From contig NZ_JAIJZW010000002.1 of the NCBI RefSeq assembly GCF_019753765.1, positions 124,001 through 188,000 of the forward strand: a stretch of DNA of 64,000 nucleotides, written 5' to 3'. The stretch's first letter is position 1. Each line of letters begins with the position of its first letter. Shown here piece after piece: positions 1 to 8,169 of the stretch. Source of the DNA: Microbacterium marinilacus. Lineage in GTDB: Bacteria > Actinomycetota > Actinomycetes > Actinomycetales > Microbacteriaceae. The position numbers and the translations under genes are program-made. The notes under the pieces are model-generated. The model saw only the letters and a list, made by a program, of their open reading frames with translations, was not told the origin of the DNA and ran no database searches.

Positions 1-369
1 GGCGGTCTGGACGGCGGCGGCAGCCCGGCCGTGGAACGAGCGGTGGACGCCGCGATCGACCAGGTCGCGTCCTGGGCGGGCGTGCCCGACCTGCGCGAGC
101 GGATCGTCGTGCGCCGCAGCATCGGACCGGCCGACTTCGAGCGCGAGTACGGCGCGTGGCGCGGCGGGGCGCTCGGACCGGCGCACACGCTGCGCCAGAG
201 CGCGGTGCTGCGCGGCAGCAACGCCTCGTCCCGCGTCGGGGGCCTGCTCTACGCGGGGGCGACGACGATCCCCGGGATCGGCCTGCCCATGTGCCTCATC
301 AGCGCCGAGCTCGTCGTCAAGAGGCTGCGCGGCGACCTCTCCGCCGGTCCCCTCGAGGAGCCCCGGTGA
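1..369 (+). CDS. crtI: Phytoene desaturase CrtI, C-terminal part (gene starts before the window)
   Basis: This is the last 122 codons of a carotenoid desaturase, which converts phytoene to lycopene with FAD. The C-terminal block GSNASSRVGG followed by YAGATTIPGIGLPMCLISAE is the conserved CrtI end that closes the FAD-binding fold. The reading frame is open from base 1, so the start lies upstream. The stop overlaps the GTG of the next gene (GTGA), and the following cyclase and elongase genes place it in a C50 carotenoid operon of the crtE-crtB-crtI-crtYe-crtYf-crtEb type. Identity is secure; only the N-terminal half is unseen. Confidence 0.93.
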   Translation, partial: GGLDGGGSPAVERAVDAAIDQVASWAGVPDLRERIVVRRSIGPADFEREYGAWRGGALGPAHTLRQSAVLRGSNASSRVGGLLYAGATTIPGIGLPMCLISAELVVKRLRGDLSAGPLEEPR

Positions 370-725
370 GCCTCGTCTACCTCGCCTGCCTGCTCGTGTC
401 GCTCGCCGGCGTGGTCGCGCTCGACCTGCGCCACCGTCTCTTCCTCGGCAGGTCGCCGCTCCGCGCGATCGCCGTGCTCCTGGCGGGGACGGCGTTCTTC
501 CTGGCCTGGGATCTCGCGGGCATCGGCCTCGGCATCTTCTTCCGCGCCGAGACGTCGTTCATGACCGGTGTCCTGCTCGCGCCCGAGCTGCCGCTCGAGG
601 AGCCGGTGTTCCTGCTGTTCCTCTGCGAGCTGACCATGGTGCTCGTGTGCGCCGCCGAGCGCCTGCTCGATCGTCGCGCCGCCGCCGACACGGCCACGGC
701 GCGCCGGGGAGGCGAGCGCCCATGA
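366..725 (+). CDS. crtYe: C50 carotenoid epsilon-cyclase subunit CrtYe-like
   Basis: Small integral membrane protein of 119 residues with three hydrophobic segments and the lycopene-cyclase-domain signature PELPLEEPVFLLF near the middle-end. In corynebacteria two such subunits form a heterodimer that closes the epsilon rings of flavuxanthin to give decaprenoxanthin; related pairs in Micrococcus make sarcinaxanthin. The GTG start at 366 is chosen because it overlaps the crtI stop and gives a protein beginning directly with a membrane helix; longer in-frame starts lie inside crtI. The stop overlaps the ATG of the partner subunit. The exact ring type (epsilon, gamma or beta) cannot be told from sequence alone. 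Confidence 0.85.
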   Translation: MSLVYLACLLVSLAGVVALDLRHRLFLGRSPLRAIAVLLAGTAFFLAWDLAGIGLGIFFRAETSFMTGVLLAPELPLEEPVFLLFLCELTMVLVCAAERLLDRRAAADTATARRGGERP

Positions 726-1105
726 CGTACGCCGTGCTGTGCGCCGCCTTCCTCGCCCTCGCCCTCGCCGCCGCCGTGCTGCTGCGGCTCACGGCGCCCG
801 CATCGGCGCGTCCCTTGCGGCCGTTCGGCCCGCAGGCGCTCGCCGCGGTCGCGCTGATCGTCCTCACCGCGGTGTTCGACAACGCGATGATCGCGGCCGG
901 CCTGTTCGCCTACGACGACGCCCGCATCTCCGGGCTCCGCGTCGGCGCGGCGCCGATCGAGGACTTCGCCTATCCGCTGGCCGCCGTCATCCTGCTGCCG
1001 GAGATCTGGCGGCGCGTCCGCCTGGGGGATCCGGTCCGGCCGGGCGATCGCGGACCGTCGCGTCGCGACGAGCCCGCGGGGAACAGAGGGGAGGGCATGC
1101 GATGA
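722..1105 (+). CDS. crtYf: C50 carotenoid cyclase subunit CrtYf-like
   Basis: Second small membrane subunit of the heterodimeric C50 carotenoid cyclase, 127 residues. It carries the family motif VFDNAMIAAGLFAYD and a later PIEDFAYPLAAV segment, which corresponds to the PLEEPVF block of its partner. It has three to four hydrophobic helices and a polar tail of about 25 residues. The ATG at 722 overlaps the stop of crtYe and its own stop overlaps the start of crtEb, so the two cyclase subunits and the elongase are probably translationally coupled. Subunit naming (Ye versus Yf) follows gene order in Corynebacterium. Confidence 0.85.
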   Translation: MTYAVLCAAFLALALAAAVLLRLTAPASARPLRPFGPQALAAVALIVLTAVFDNAMIAAGLFAYDDARISGLRVGAAPIEDFAYPLAAVILLPEIWRRVRLGDPVRPGDRGPSRRDEPAGNRGEGMR

Positions 1106-1965
1106 TCCGCGACCTCCTGATCGCCTCGCGTCCGCTGAGCTGGATCAACACCGCGTATCCGTTCGCCGCCGCGTACCTGCTCGCCGCGAGAGAGGTCGAC
1201 GCCGCCCTCGTCGTCGGGGCGCTGTTCTTCCTCGTCCCGTACAACCTCGCGATGTACGGCGTGAACGACGTGTTCGACCACGCGTCCGACCTGGCGAACC
1301 CGCGGAAGGGCGGGGTGGAGGGGGCGCTGCTGCCCCCGAGTCGCCATCGGGCCGTGCTGATCGCCGCCGCGGTCGCGTGCCTGCCGTTCGTCGTGGTGCT
1401 CGTGGCCTGGGGCTCTCCGCTGTCGTGGGCGGTGCTGGCGGTCAGCCTCTTCGCCGTCGTCGCCTACTCGGCGCCGCCCTTCCGCTTCAAGGAGATCCCG
1501 GTGCTCGACTCGATGACGTCGAGCGTGCACTTCGTCAGCCCCGCCGTCTACGGCGTGGCCCTCGCCGGCGGCTCGTTCGACGCGCGGCTGCTCGTCGTGC
1601 TGGCCGCGTTCTTCCTCTGGGGCATCGCCAGCCATGCGTTCGGCGCGGTGCAGGACGTCGTGCCCGACCGCGCGGCGGGCATCTCCTCCATCGCGACGGC
1701 CTTCGGGGCGGCGCCCACCGTGCGCCTCGCGATCGCCGCATGGACCGCCGCCGCCCTGCTCATGCTGACGGCGGGTCCGCCCGGGGCCTGGGCGGCGCTG
1801 CTGGCGCTTCCCTACCTGTGGATCGCCGCCCCCTTCTGGAGGGTCTCCGACGACGAGTCCGGGCGCGCCAACCCCGGCTGGCGCCGGTTCCTCTGGATCA
1901 ACTACGTCTGCGGCTTCGTCGTCACGATCCTCCTGATCGTCTTCGCGATGCAGACATCCTCATGA
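1102..1965 (+). CDS. crtEb: Lycopene elongase, UbiA-type prenyltransferase CrtEb
   Basis: Membrane prenyltransferase of 287 residues that adds C5 isoprene units to lycopene, giving the C45/C50 precursor used by CrtYe/CrtYf. The first aspartate-rich UbiA motif is seen in MYGVNDVFDHASD and the second in VQDVVPDRAAG; eight to nine hydrophobic helices span the rest. The ATG at 1102 overlaps the crtYf stop, and the gene stop overlaps the ATG of the ferrochelatase gene. Context and motifs together make this the elongase rather than a menaquinone or heme O prenyltransferase. Confidence 0.9.
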   Translation: MIRDLLIASRPLSWINTAYPFAAAYLLAAREVDAALVVGALFFLVPYNLAMYGVNDVFDHASDLANPRKGGVEGALLPPSRHRAVLIAAAVACLPFVVVLVAWGSPLSWAVLAVSLFAVVAYSAPPFRFKEIPVLDSMTSSVHFVSPAVYGVALAGGSFDARLLVVLAAFFLWGIASHAFGAVQDVVPDRAAGISSIATAFGAAPTVRLAIAAWTAAALLMLTAGPPGAWAALLALPYLWIAAPFWRVSDDESGRANPGWRRFLWINYVCGFVVTILLIVFAMQTSS

Positions 1966-3167
1966 CCGCCCTCGACCCTGGAGATCCTCCCGTGGACACC
2001 ATCGAAACCGTCGTCCCGTTCGCCTCGCCCGCCACGCGGGCGGGAGAGCCCTACGCCACCGCCCCGCAGCGCTACGACGGGCTGCTGCTGGCGGGCTTCG
2101 GCGGACCGGAGGGGCAGGACGACGTCATCCCCTTCCTGCGCAACGTCACCCGCGGCCGCGGGATCCCCGACGAGCGCCTGGAGGAGGTCGCCCACCACTA
2201 CCGCCACTTCGGCGGAGTGAGCCCGATCAACGCCCAGAACCGTGCGCTCAAGGCCGCCCTCGAGGCGGAGCTCGCGCGCCGCGGGATCGACCTGCCGGTC
2301 TACTGGGGCAACCGCAACTGGGCGCCCTATCTCGACGACGCGGTGCGCGAGGCGGCCGACGACGGGCGACCGCGTCTGCTCGCGTTCGCGACCAGCGCCT
2401 ACAGCTCGTTCTCCAGCTGCCGCCAGTACCGCGAGGACTTCGCGCGCGTGCTCACCGAGACCGGACTGGCCGGCACGGTCACGATCGACAAGATCCGCCA
2501 GTTCTTCGACCACCCGGGGTTCGTCGACTCGTTCGTGCCCGGCGTCGTCGAGGCGCTCGCCGAGCTGCGCGGCGCCGGGGGAGCGGCTCCTCGCGTGCTG
2601 TTCACCACGCACAGCATCCCGATCGACGACGCGCGCCGCTCCGGGCCGAGCGAGCTCGGGCTCGGCGACGGCGGAGCCTACGAGGCCCAGCACCGCGCCG
2701 TCGCGGAGGCCGTGATGCAGCGGGTCGTCGAGCGCGACGCGCGGATGGCCGACGTCGAGTGGGAGCTGGTCTACCAGTCCCGCTCGGGGCCCGCGTCGCA
2801 GCCGTGGCTCGAGCCCGACATCTGCGACCGGATCGCCGAACTGCCGGGAGAGGACGTCGAGACCGTCGCCATCGTGCCGATCGGCTTCGTGAGCGACCAC
2901 ATGGAGGTCATGTGGGACCTCGACAACGAGGCCCTCGAGGCGGCGGAGGAGGCGGGTATGCGCGCGATCCGCACCCCCACCCCGGGCGTGGACCCGACGT
3001 TCGTCACCGGCATCGTGGACCTCGTCGAGGAGCGGATGGCGGCAGTGCCGCGAGAGCAGCGCGTCCACGCGACCGAGTACGGTCCGTGGTTCGACGTGTG
3101 CCGCCCCGCGTGCTGCGAGAACGTCCGAGCGGGCTTCCGCCCCGCCGCGGCGGGCATCGCGCCGTAA
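1962..3167 (+). CDS. hemH: Ferrochelatase (coproporphyrin ferrochelatase type)
   Basis: Inserts Fe2+ into the porphyrin macrocycle; in actinobacteria this is the coproporphyrin ferrochelatase CpfC of the coproporphyrin-dependent pathway. At 401 residues it has the expected size. The metal-site histidine is in FTTHSIP (His217) and the partner glutamate in DHMEVMWDLDNE (Glu315). Cys153 and the C-terminal Cys380, Cys384 and Cys385 suggest the [2Fe-2S] cluster reported for actinobacterial ferrochelatases. The ATG overlaps the crtEb stop, so heme synthesis appears tied to the carotenoid operon, which is unusual because the other heme genes are not nearby. No terminator is obvious after the gene. 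Confidence 0.93.
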   Translation: MTALDPGDPPVDTIETVVPFASPATRAGEPYATAPQRYDGLLLAGFGGPEGQDDVIPFLRNVTRGRGIPDERLEEVAHHYRHFGGVSPINAQNRALKAALEAELARRGIDLPVYWGNRNWAPYLDDAVREAADDGRPRLLAFATSAYSSFSSCRQYREDFARVLTETGLAGTVTIDKIRQFFDHPGFVDSFVPGVVEALAELRGAGGAAPRVLFTTHSIPIDDARRSGPSELGLGDGGAYEAQHRAVAEAVMQRVVERDARMADVEWELVYQSRSGPASQPWLEPDICDRIAELPGEDVETVAIVPIGFVSDHMEVMWDLDNEALEAAEEAGMRAIRTPTPGVDPTFVTGIVDLVEERMAAVPREQRVHATEYGPWFDVCRPACCENVRAGFRPAAAGIAP

Positions 3168-3251
3168 CCTCGCGCCGGCAGGAGAGACCCGCACGACGCA
3201 TTCATCGAGACAGACCACCGAGCACGGCGACAAGACGAGGAGGTGGGCGAC

Positions 3252-4850
3252 ATGGCCCACGACGAGCTGTCCTTCCCTGCGGACGCGCTGAGCGCGCCGA
3301 CCGGCGCCGAGGAGGCGCTGCGCGCCGCGCGACGATCCGACGGTGAGCCCCCGCGCGTGCTCGTGCTCGGCGCGACCGGGTATCTCGGCGGCCGGCTCGT
3401 GCCGCGTCTGCTGAACGGCGGGTACCGCGTGCGCGTCCTGTCCCGCTCGGCCCAGCGCATAGCGGCGCTGCCCTGGGCCGATGACGTGGAGGTCGTCGAG
3501 GGCGACGCGGCCGACGCCGATGCGATGGCGCGCGCGACGTCCGGCGTCGACGTGCTCTACCACCTCGTGCACTCCATGACGAGCGGGCGCGGTTTCGCCG
3601 AGACCGACCGCGCGATCGCCGAGAACGTCGCGCGGCGATCGGCCGACCACGGCGTCTCGCGGATCGTGTACCTCGGCGGCCTGCATCCCGACGGCGTCGA
3701 GCTGTCCCCCCACCTCGCCTCCCGCACCGAGGTGGGGGAGATCCTGCTCGCTTCGGGCGTCCCCACCCTCGTGCTGCAGGCGGGGGTCGTGATCGGATCG
3801 GGGTCGGCGTCGTTCGAGATGGTGCGCCACCTGACCGACGTCCTGCCGTACATGCCGGCCCCGAGGTGGGTGCGCAACCGCATCCAGCCGATCGCCGTGC
3901 GCGACGTGCTCTACTACCTGCTGGCCGCGGCGCGGGTCGATCCCGAGCTGAGCCGCGCCGTCGACATCGGCGGGCCCGACGTGCTGCGCTACGGGCAGAT
4001 GATGAACGGCTACGCGGTCGAGGCCGGGCTCCGCCAGCGCGGGATCGCCGCTCTGCCGGTGCTGACCCCGCGCCTCGCCTCGCACTGGGTGGGGCTCGTC
4101 ACGCCCGTGCCGCGGCAGATCGCCCAGCCCCTGGTCGAGTCGCTGCAGCACCCCTGCGTGATGGCCGACCACGCGATCGACGAGATCATCCCGCCGCCGC
4201 CGGACGGGCTGACCGGGTACCGCGAGTCGGTGCGCCTCGCGCTCGGGCGCATCGAGATCGACCAGGTGGAGACGAGCTGGGTCGACGCGACGGTCTCCCG
4301 CGCGCCCAGCGACCCGCTGCCGAGCGACCCCGAATGGGCCGGCCGAACCGTCTTCACCGACCGCCGGACCCGCCGCACGACGGCCGACCGCGACGCGGTG
4401 TGGTCGGTCATCACGCAGATCGGCGGCGCCAACGGCTGGTACTCGGCGTCGGCGCTCTGGGCGCTGCGCGGCTGGCTCGACCGCATCGTCGGAGGCGTCG
4501 GCCTGCAGCGCGGGCGCCGGACCCGCTCGCGTGTGGTGGCGGGCGACGCGATCGACGTCTGGCGCGTCGAGGCCGTGGACCCGGGGCGGCTGCTGCGGCT
4601 GCGGGCCGAGATGTGGACGCCGGGCAGCGCCTGGCTCGAGCTCGGCATCGAGGACGCGTCGGACGGCGTCGCCTACTGGCAGCGGGCGGTGTTCTTCCCG
4701 CGCGGCCTCGCGGGCAGGCTCTACTGGCTGGCCATGCTGCCCTTCCACGGCCTGATCTTCAGCGGCATGGTGAGCCGCATCGTCTCGACCGCGGAGAAGA
4801 CGGCCGCCGAGGGCGGCGCCGCGGACTGCGGCACCGCGGACGGCGGCTAG
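3252..4850 (+). CDS. NAD(P)-binding epimerase-like protein fused to DUF2867
   Basis: 532-residue two-domain protein. Residues about 35-260 form a Rossmann fold with VLVLGATGYLGGRLVPRLL as the nucleotide-binding loop and resemble the NmrA/atypical SDR group. The C-terminal half matches the DUF2867 (SRPBCC-like) type, with the NGWYSASALWALRGWLDRI stretch. Such fusions are common in actinobacteria but the substrate is unknown. An ATG at 3252 is preferred over the GTG at 3243 because AGGAGG at 3238-3243 lies 8 bases ahead of the ATG and would overlap the GTG. It stands as a single gene between the carotenoid operon and the toxin-antitoxin pair. Confidence 0.8.
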   Translation: MAHDELSFPADALSAPTGAEEALRAARRSDGEPPRVLVLGATGYLGGRLVPRLLNGGYRVRVLSRSAQRIAALPWADDVEVVEGDAADADAMARATSGVDVLYHLVHSMTSGRGFAETDRAIAENVARRSADHGVSRIVYLGGLHPDGVELSPHLASRTEVGEILLASGVPTLVLQAGVVIGSGSASFEMVRHLTDVLPYMPAPRWVRNRIQPIAVRDVLYYLLAAARVDPELSRAVDIGGPDVLRYGQMMNGYAVEAGLRQRGIAALPVLTPRLASHWVGLVTPVPRQIAQPLVESLQHPCVMADHAIDEIIPPPPDGLTGYRESVRLALGRIEIDQVETSWVDATVSRAPSDPLPSDPEWAGRTVFTDRRTRRTTADRDAVWSVITQIGGANGWYSASALWALRGWLDRIVGGVGLQRGRRTRSRVVAGDAIDVWRVEAVDPGRLLRLRAEMWTPGSAWLELGIEDASDGVAYWQRAVFFPRGLAGRLYWLAMLPFHGLIFSGMVSRIVSTAEKTAAEGGAADCGTADGG

Positions 4851-4871
4851 GCACCGTCGTCGTTACTTAGG

Positions 4872-4901
4872 TTGGCGTGACAGCTTGTGTCACGCTAATC
4901 T
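4872..4901 (+). promoter_or_regulatory. Promoter of AbiE-type pair with palindrome filling the -35/-10 spacer
   Basis: A -35-like TTGGCG (4872-4877) and a -10-like TAATCT (4896-4901) are 18 bp apart. A perfect inverted repeat, GCGTGACA (4875-4882), 5 nt, TGTCACGC (4888-4895), overlaps the -35 and occupies the spacer. AbiEi antitoxins of known systems repress their own operon by binding inverted repeats, so this is the likely operator. Promoter strength and the operator role are inferred. Confidence 0.6.
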
Positions 4902-4920
4902 CAGTGAAGAGGTGATCCCC

Positions 4921-5574
4921 ATGTCCATGGACGTCGATGCTCTTCGCACGGTTCAACGTGCGCCCTTGCGAACGGTGCGACCGCAGGATCTCGACGGTGT
5001 ACTGACGCATTCCCGTCGGACGATCGGTCGGCTGGTTGAGGCTGGCGCGCTCGTCCGAATCGCTAAAGGGGTGTACACCGCGCCCCCAGACGGTCGGGAC
5101 GGCCGAGCCTGGAAGCCGACGCTCGAAGACGCGGCACTGGCGATAGGCACGGCGCGATTCGGCAACCGCCGAGTGGTCTTGATGGGTTTGGGGGCAGCGC
5201 GGCACTGGGCGGCGATTCCGAGAGCGATCGGTGTGACGACGATCGCCGTGCCGGAGGCCGGACGCCCGCCGGTCGAGGTGGACGGTGGTGGAAAGGTGCA
5301 CATGATCCCCCGCGACCTCGATCGCCTCGATGCTGTCCTCGAGCGTACGGAGCTGGGCCCCGCTCTCGTGACGACCCCTGCGCAGACCATCTACGACCTC
5401 ACCATGAAATCAGCCCAGGGCGGCATGCCCGCCGAAGCGGATGCGGCAGTGCGCCATTTGCTCGCCCAAGTCACCCGAACGGAGCTCGCGGAGGTCGTAG
5501 AGGCGCGCGGACGCGCGAACGACGCGCTCCGGACGACGCTCGCGGAGATGGGATCACAGGATGAGCGCAGCTGA
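4921..5574 (+). CDS. AbiEi-family type IV antitoxin
   Basis: 217-residue protein with an N-terminal winged-helix region (about residues 15-50, ending RIAKGVYTAP, the typical AbiEi tetrapeptide-like turn) followed by the AbiEi C-terminal domain (VVLMGLGAARHWAAIPRA and later PAQTIYDLT). In type IV systems this protein both represses the operon and counteracts the nucleotidyltransferase toxin without binding it. The ATG at 4921 is preferred to the upstream TTG at 4885 because GAGGTG at 4910-4915 is a ribosome binding site for it and the TTG lies within the operator palindrome. It overlaps the toxin gene by 14 bases. Confidence 0.8.
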   Translation: MSMDVDALRTVQRAPLRTVRPQDLDGVLTHSRRTIGRLVEAGALVRIAKGVYTAPPDGRDGRAWKPTLEDAALAIGTARFGNRRVVLMGLGAARHWAAIPRAIGVTTIAVPEAGRPPVEVDGGGKVHMIPRDLDRLDAVLERTELGPALVTTPAQTIYDLTMKSAQGGMPAEADAAVRHLLAQVTRTELAEVVEARGRANDALRTTLAEMGSQDERS

Positions 5575-6400
5575 GCAGCCGGGCCAGCGGCGCTCTCGCA
5601 CCGCACGCCCTCTCGGAGCGAATCGCGGCAACGACTCGTCCCTACGCGGTGTGCTGGACGAGCACGAGCGTTCGAAGGTGCAAACACTTTTCGGCGTCGC
5701 TGCCGAACAAGTTGTTCGCGATCACGCCATCTCGCATGCTCTCGCGGCCATCGGTTCGGTCGTATCCGACGACGTGGTGTTCTTCGGCGGCACTGCCCTC
5801 GCCCGCACACACCTCTCCGATGTTCGGTTATCGGAGGACATAGACCTGATCGCGCGTGGTGATCGTCGTGAGATCGGCGACCGGATCGAGGATGCGATCA
5901 CTCGGTCGTTTCGTCGCGCCTTCGGCCGAGTGTCGTTCACTCCTCGCATCCGCAGCACCGATCATCCGGCCCCCTCGGTCATGCAGGTCGCGGACATCCG
6001 CATACAGATCCAGCTGCTGTCCTGCCAGGGGTACCCCGACTGGCCGACAGAGCTCGTCGACATCGAGCAGCGCTACAGCGACGCGCCGCCTGCGAGGATG
6101 CGCGTGCTGACGGCGCCTGCATTCGTCGCGTCGAAGCTCGCTTCCTGGAACGATCGAGGGGCCTCGCGCGACCTCTATGATCTCTGGGCACTCGCGAAGG
6201 CCGGCAAGATCGATGCCGCGGCGGCGGAACTCTTCGGGAGACACGGACCGTACACCGGGGTGTCGGGTGTCTCTTTCGAGCGGCTGCCGTCTGAGAGCGA
6301 ATGGCGCGCTGCGCTAGCCCATCAGTGCCGCGTGTCGGTCAATCCGAAGGAAGCCGCGGAAGCCGTCATCGCGGAGTTGGCCACGGTCGGCGATACCTGA
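5561..6400 (+). CDS. AbiEii/AbiGii-family nucleotidyltransferase toxin
   Basis: 279-residue protein of the polymerase-beta-like nucleotidyltransferase family. The motif FFGGTALARTHL followed by RLSEDIDL (around residues 73-95) gives the GG[ST] loop and the metal-binding Asp-x-Asp, and the KLASWNDRGASRDLYDLW segment is the second conserved block. Toxins of this family block growth by transferring nucleotides to tRNA or other targets; the target here is unknown. Base use differs from the neighbours: a TTA leucine and an ATA isoleucine codon lie within the active-site stretch, which suggests horizontal transfer of the pair. Start at 5561 lies inside the antitoxin gene, indicating coupling. Confidence 0.85.
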   Translation: MSAAEQPGQRRSRTARPLGANRGNDSSLRGVLDEHERSKVQTLFGVAAEQVVRDHAISHALAAIGSVVSDDVVFFGGTALARTHLSDVRLSEDIDLIARGDRREIGDRIEDAITRSFRRAFGRVSFTPRIRSTDHPAPSVMQVADIRIQIQLLSCQGYPDWPTELVDIEQRYSDAPPARMRVLTAPAFVASKLASWNDRGASRDLYDLWALAKAGKIDAAAAELFGRHGPYTGVSGVSFERLPSESEWRAALAHQCRVSVNPKEAAEAVIAELATVGDT

Positions 6401-6439
6401 TCTGCTCCAGCCGACGGCTGTCCCGGGGCGGCGCGCGGC

Positions 6440-7321
6440 TCAGGAGGACGAGGCGATCAGACCGGGGAACCGGTCGGGGATCTCCCTCGCCAGGTAGCCG
6501 ACGCCGCCACGGACGGGCGCGAGCAGGCGGTCGGCCGCCGCGTGCACGTGCGTGCCCCACACGGCCGCGCCGACCGGCCCGGTGCCGCGGGCCGCGAACC
6601 CGGCGACCGCACCGGCGAGCACGTCGCCGCTGCCGGACGTGCCGAGGCCCGGCCCGCCCTCGCGGAATCGCCACGTCGCCCCGTCCGCCTCGGCCACGAG
6701 CGCCTGGGTCGCGACGGCGGCGGCGTAGCGGCGCGCCACCTCGCGGGCCGCGCGCCGCATCGCTCCCGGACGATCCGGCGGGACGTCGTCTTCGCCGAGC
6801 AGCACCCCGAGCTCGGTCGGGCTCGGGGTCATCACGAGCCGGCCGCGCAGGGGGTCGACCAGCCCCGGTCGCTTCGCGACGGCGCCGAGCGCGTACGCAT
6901 CGAGCACGAACGCGGTGTTCTCGCGGGCCTCGGCCGCCAGCGCCTCGACGAGCCGGGCGGCCGAGTCCACGTCGTCGAGGCCGGGGCCGATCAGCACGGC
7001 CTGCGCCGAGCTGAGTACCGGCAGGACGGCCTCGTAGGCATCCGGCCGCACGGAGCCCTCCGTCGTCTCCGGCAGGGCCACGACGCCCGCCTCGGGGACG
7101 CCGACCCCGAGCGCCGGCGCCACGGAGCGAGCGACCGCCAGCGTGATGCGTCCGGCCCCGACGCGCAGGGCGGCGACGCCCGCGAGCGACACCGCTCCGG
7201 GGCTGCTCAGCGCCCCTCCCACCACCAGGACCGTGCCGCGGTCGTACTTCGACGCACCGGGGTCCGGGAGCGCCCAGCGCCGCAGGGCGCGACGGTCGAC
7301 GGTCCTAGTCCGCGGCGGCAT
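6440..7321 (-). CDS. nnrD: ADP-dependent NAD(P)H-hydrate dehydratase
   Basis: 293-residue ribokinase-fold enzyme that repairs damaged NADHX/NADPHX using ADP. It contains KYDRGTVLVVGG near the N-terminus, IGPGLDD, the TPSPTELGVLLG block and the nucleotide-site motif GTSGSGDVLAGAVAGF near the C-terminus. It lacks the epimerase (NnrE) half found in fused bifunctional proteins. The ATG at 7321 has AGGAGGAG just upstream; longer frames run into the phosphatase gene. It overlaps the upstream phosphatase by 17 bases, so the two form an operon. A short CAGC/GCTG inverted repeat at 6408-6420 lies between its stop and the converging toxin gene. Confidence 0.9.
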   Translation of the reverse strand: MPPRTRTVDRRALRRWALPDPGASKYDRGTVLVVGGALSSPGAVSLAGVAALRVGAGRITLAVARSVAPALGVGVPEAGVVALPETTEGSVRPDAYEAVLPVLSSAQAVLIGPGLDDVDSAARLVEALAAEARENTAFVLDAYALGAVAKRPGLVDPLRGRLVMTPSPTELGVLLGEDDVPPDRPGAMRRAAREVARRYAAAVATQALVAEADGATWRFREGGPGLGTSGSGDVLAGAVAGFAARGTGPVGAAVWGTHVHAAADRLLAPVRGGVGYLAREIPDRFPGLIASSS

Positions 7322-8105
7322 GGGACTCCTCCTCCGCGTCGTCGGGTCTGCCCGGGTCGATGTCGCCGCTGCGCGGCTCGACGTCGTGACGGCCGGCGTG
7401 CATCGTGGCCGGGACGCCGTGGCGCTCGAGGTGGGCGACGTCGCCGACGAGCGCGGCTCGCCAGGGGTCGCCCGGAGCCGCGCCGGCCTCGAGCAGCGTG
7501 ACCGACGCGTTCGGCGCCGGCGCGTCGACCGCGGCGTCGAGCACCCGACGCTCGTCCCACCCCTCGAGGACATAGCGGATGAGATGCACGACGGCCTCGT
7601 GCACGAAGACGACGCCGGTGGCCGCGGGCGCCGCGGTCGCGTCCGCGAGGAACGAGCGCAACCGCAGCGCGACGTCCGCCCACGACTCGCCGCCCGGCGG
7701 GCGGTAGAAGAACTTGCCGAGGTGCGCGCGGCGCTCGGCCTCGGAGGGGTAGCGCGCGTTCACCCCGTGCGAGGTGAGGTGGTCGAGGACACCCAGCTCG
7801 CGGTCGCGGAGACGCTCGTCCAGCCGGAGCGGTGCGCCGAGCCCGGCGGCGGCCAGCGCGAGCTCGCCCGTCCTGGCCGCGCGCCGGTACGTCGACGCCC
7901 ACACCACCGCGTCGCCCGTGACCCCAATCGCGTCGAGCGCGGATCCCACGGCTCGCGCCTGCGCCTCTCCCGTGTCGGACAGAGGCGTGTCGGCGTCGCG
8001 GAACGGCAGGGCGATGACCTCCTCGCCGCCCCGCTCGGCGGCGCTGGCCGCCTCGTTGCCGACGCTCTCGCCGTGCCGGACGATGACGAGCCGCTCGAGT
8101 CCCAT
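7305..8105 (-). CDS. Histidine phosphatase family protein (phosphoglycerate mutase-like)
   Basis: 266-residue branch-2/1 histidine phosphatase. The catalytic phospho-histidine is in LVIVRHGESVGNE at residues 6-18, the conserved arginine is in ASTYRRAARTG, and the second histidine is in VVFVHEAVVH. The substrate is not determined; members act on sugar phosphates, nucleotides or proteins. The C-terminal 30 residues are acidic and His-rich and not part of the fold. It is transcribed ahead of nnrD with a 17-bp overlap, which hints at a housekeeping or metabolite-repair role, but this is only context. Confidence 0.85.
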   Translation of the reverse strand: MGLERLVIVRHGESVGNEAASAAERGGEEVIALPFRDADTPLSDTGEAQARAVGSALDAIGVTGDAVVWASTYRRAARTGELALAAAGLGAPLRLDERLRDRELGVLDHLTSHGVNARYPSEAERRAHLGKFFYRPPGGESWADVALRLRSFLADATAAPAATGVVFVHEAVVHLIRYVLEGWDERRVLDAAVDAPAPNASVTLLEAGAAPGDPWRAALVGDVAHLERHGVPATMHAGRHDVEPRSGDIDPGRPDDAEEESHAAAD

Positions 8106-8169
8106 CGTCCGAGCGTAACGAGCACGTCGCGCTCGGACGACGGGTTGACAGCCGCCGTCGCGGCCGCGT

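Noticed and set aside
1902..4748. Very long open frame on the minus strand opposite ferrochelatase and the SDR-DUF2867 gene
   Set aside because: It is a GC-rich shadow frame, rich in Arg, His, Asp and Val, without any domain, and fully opposite two well-supported genes.
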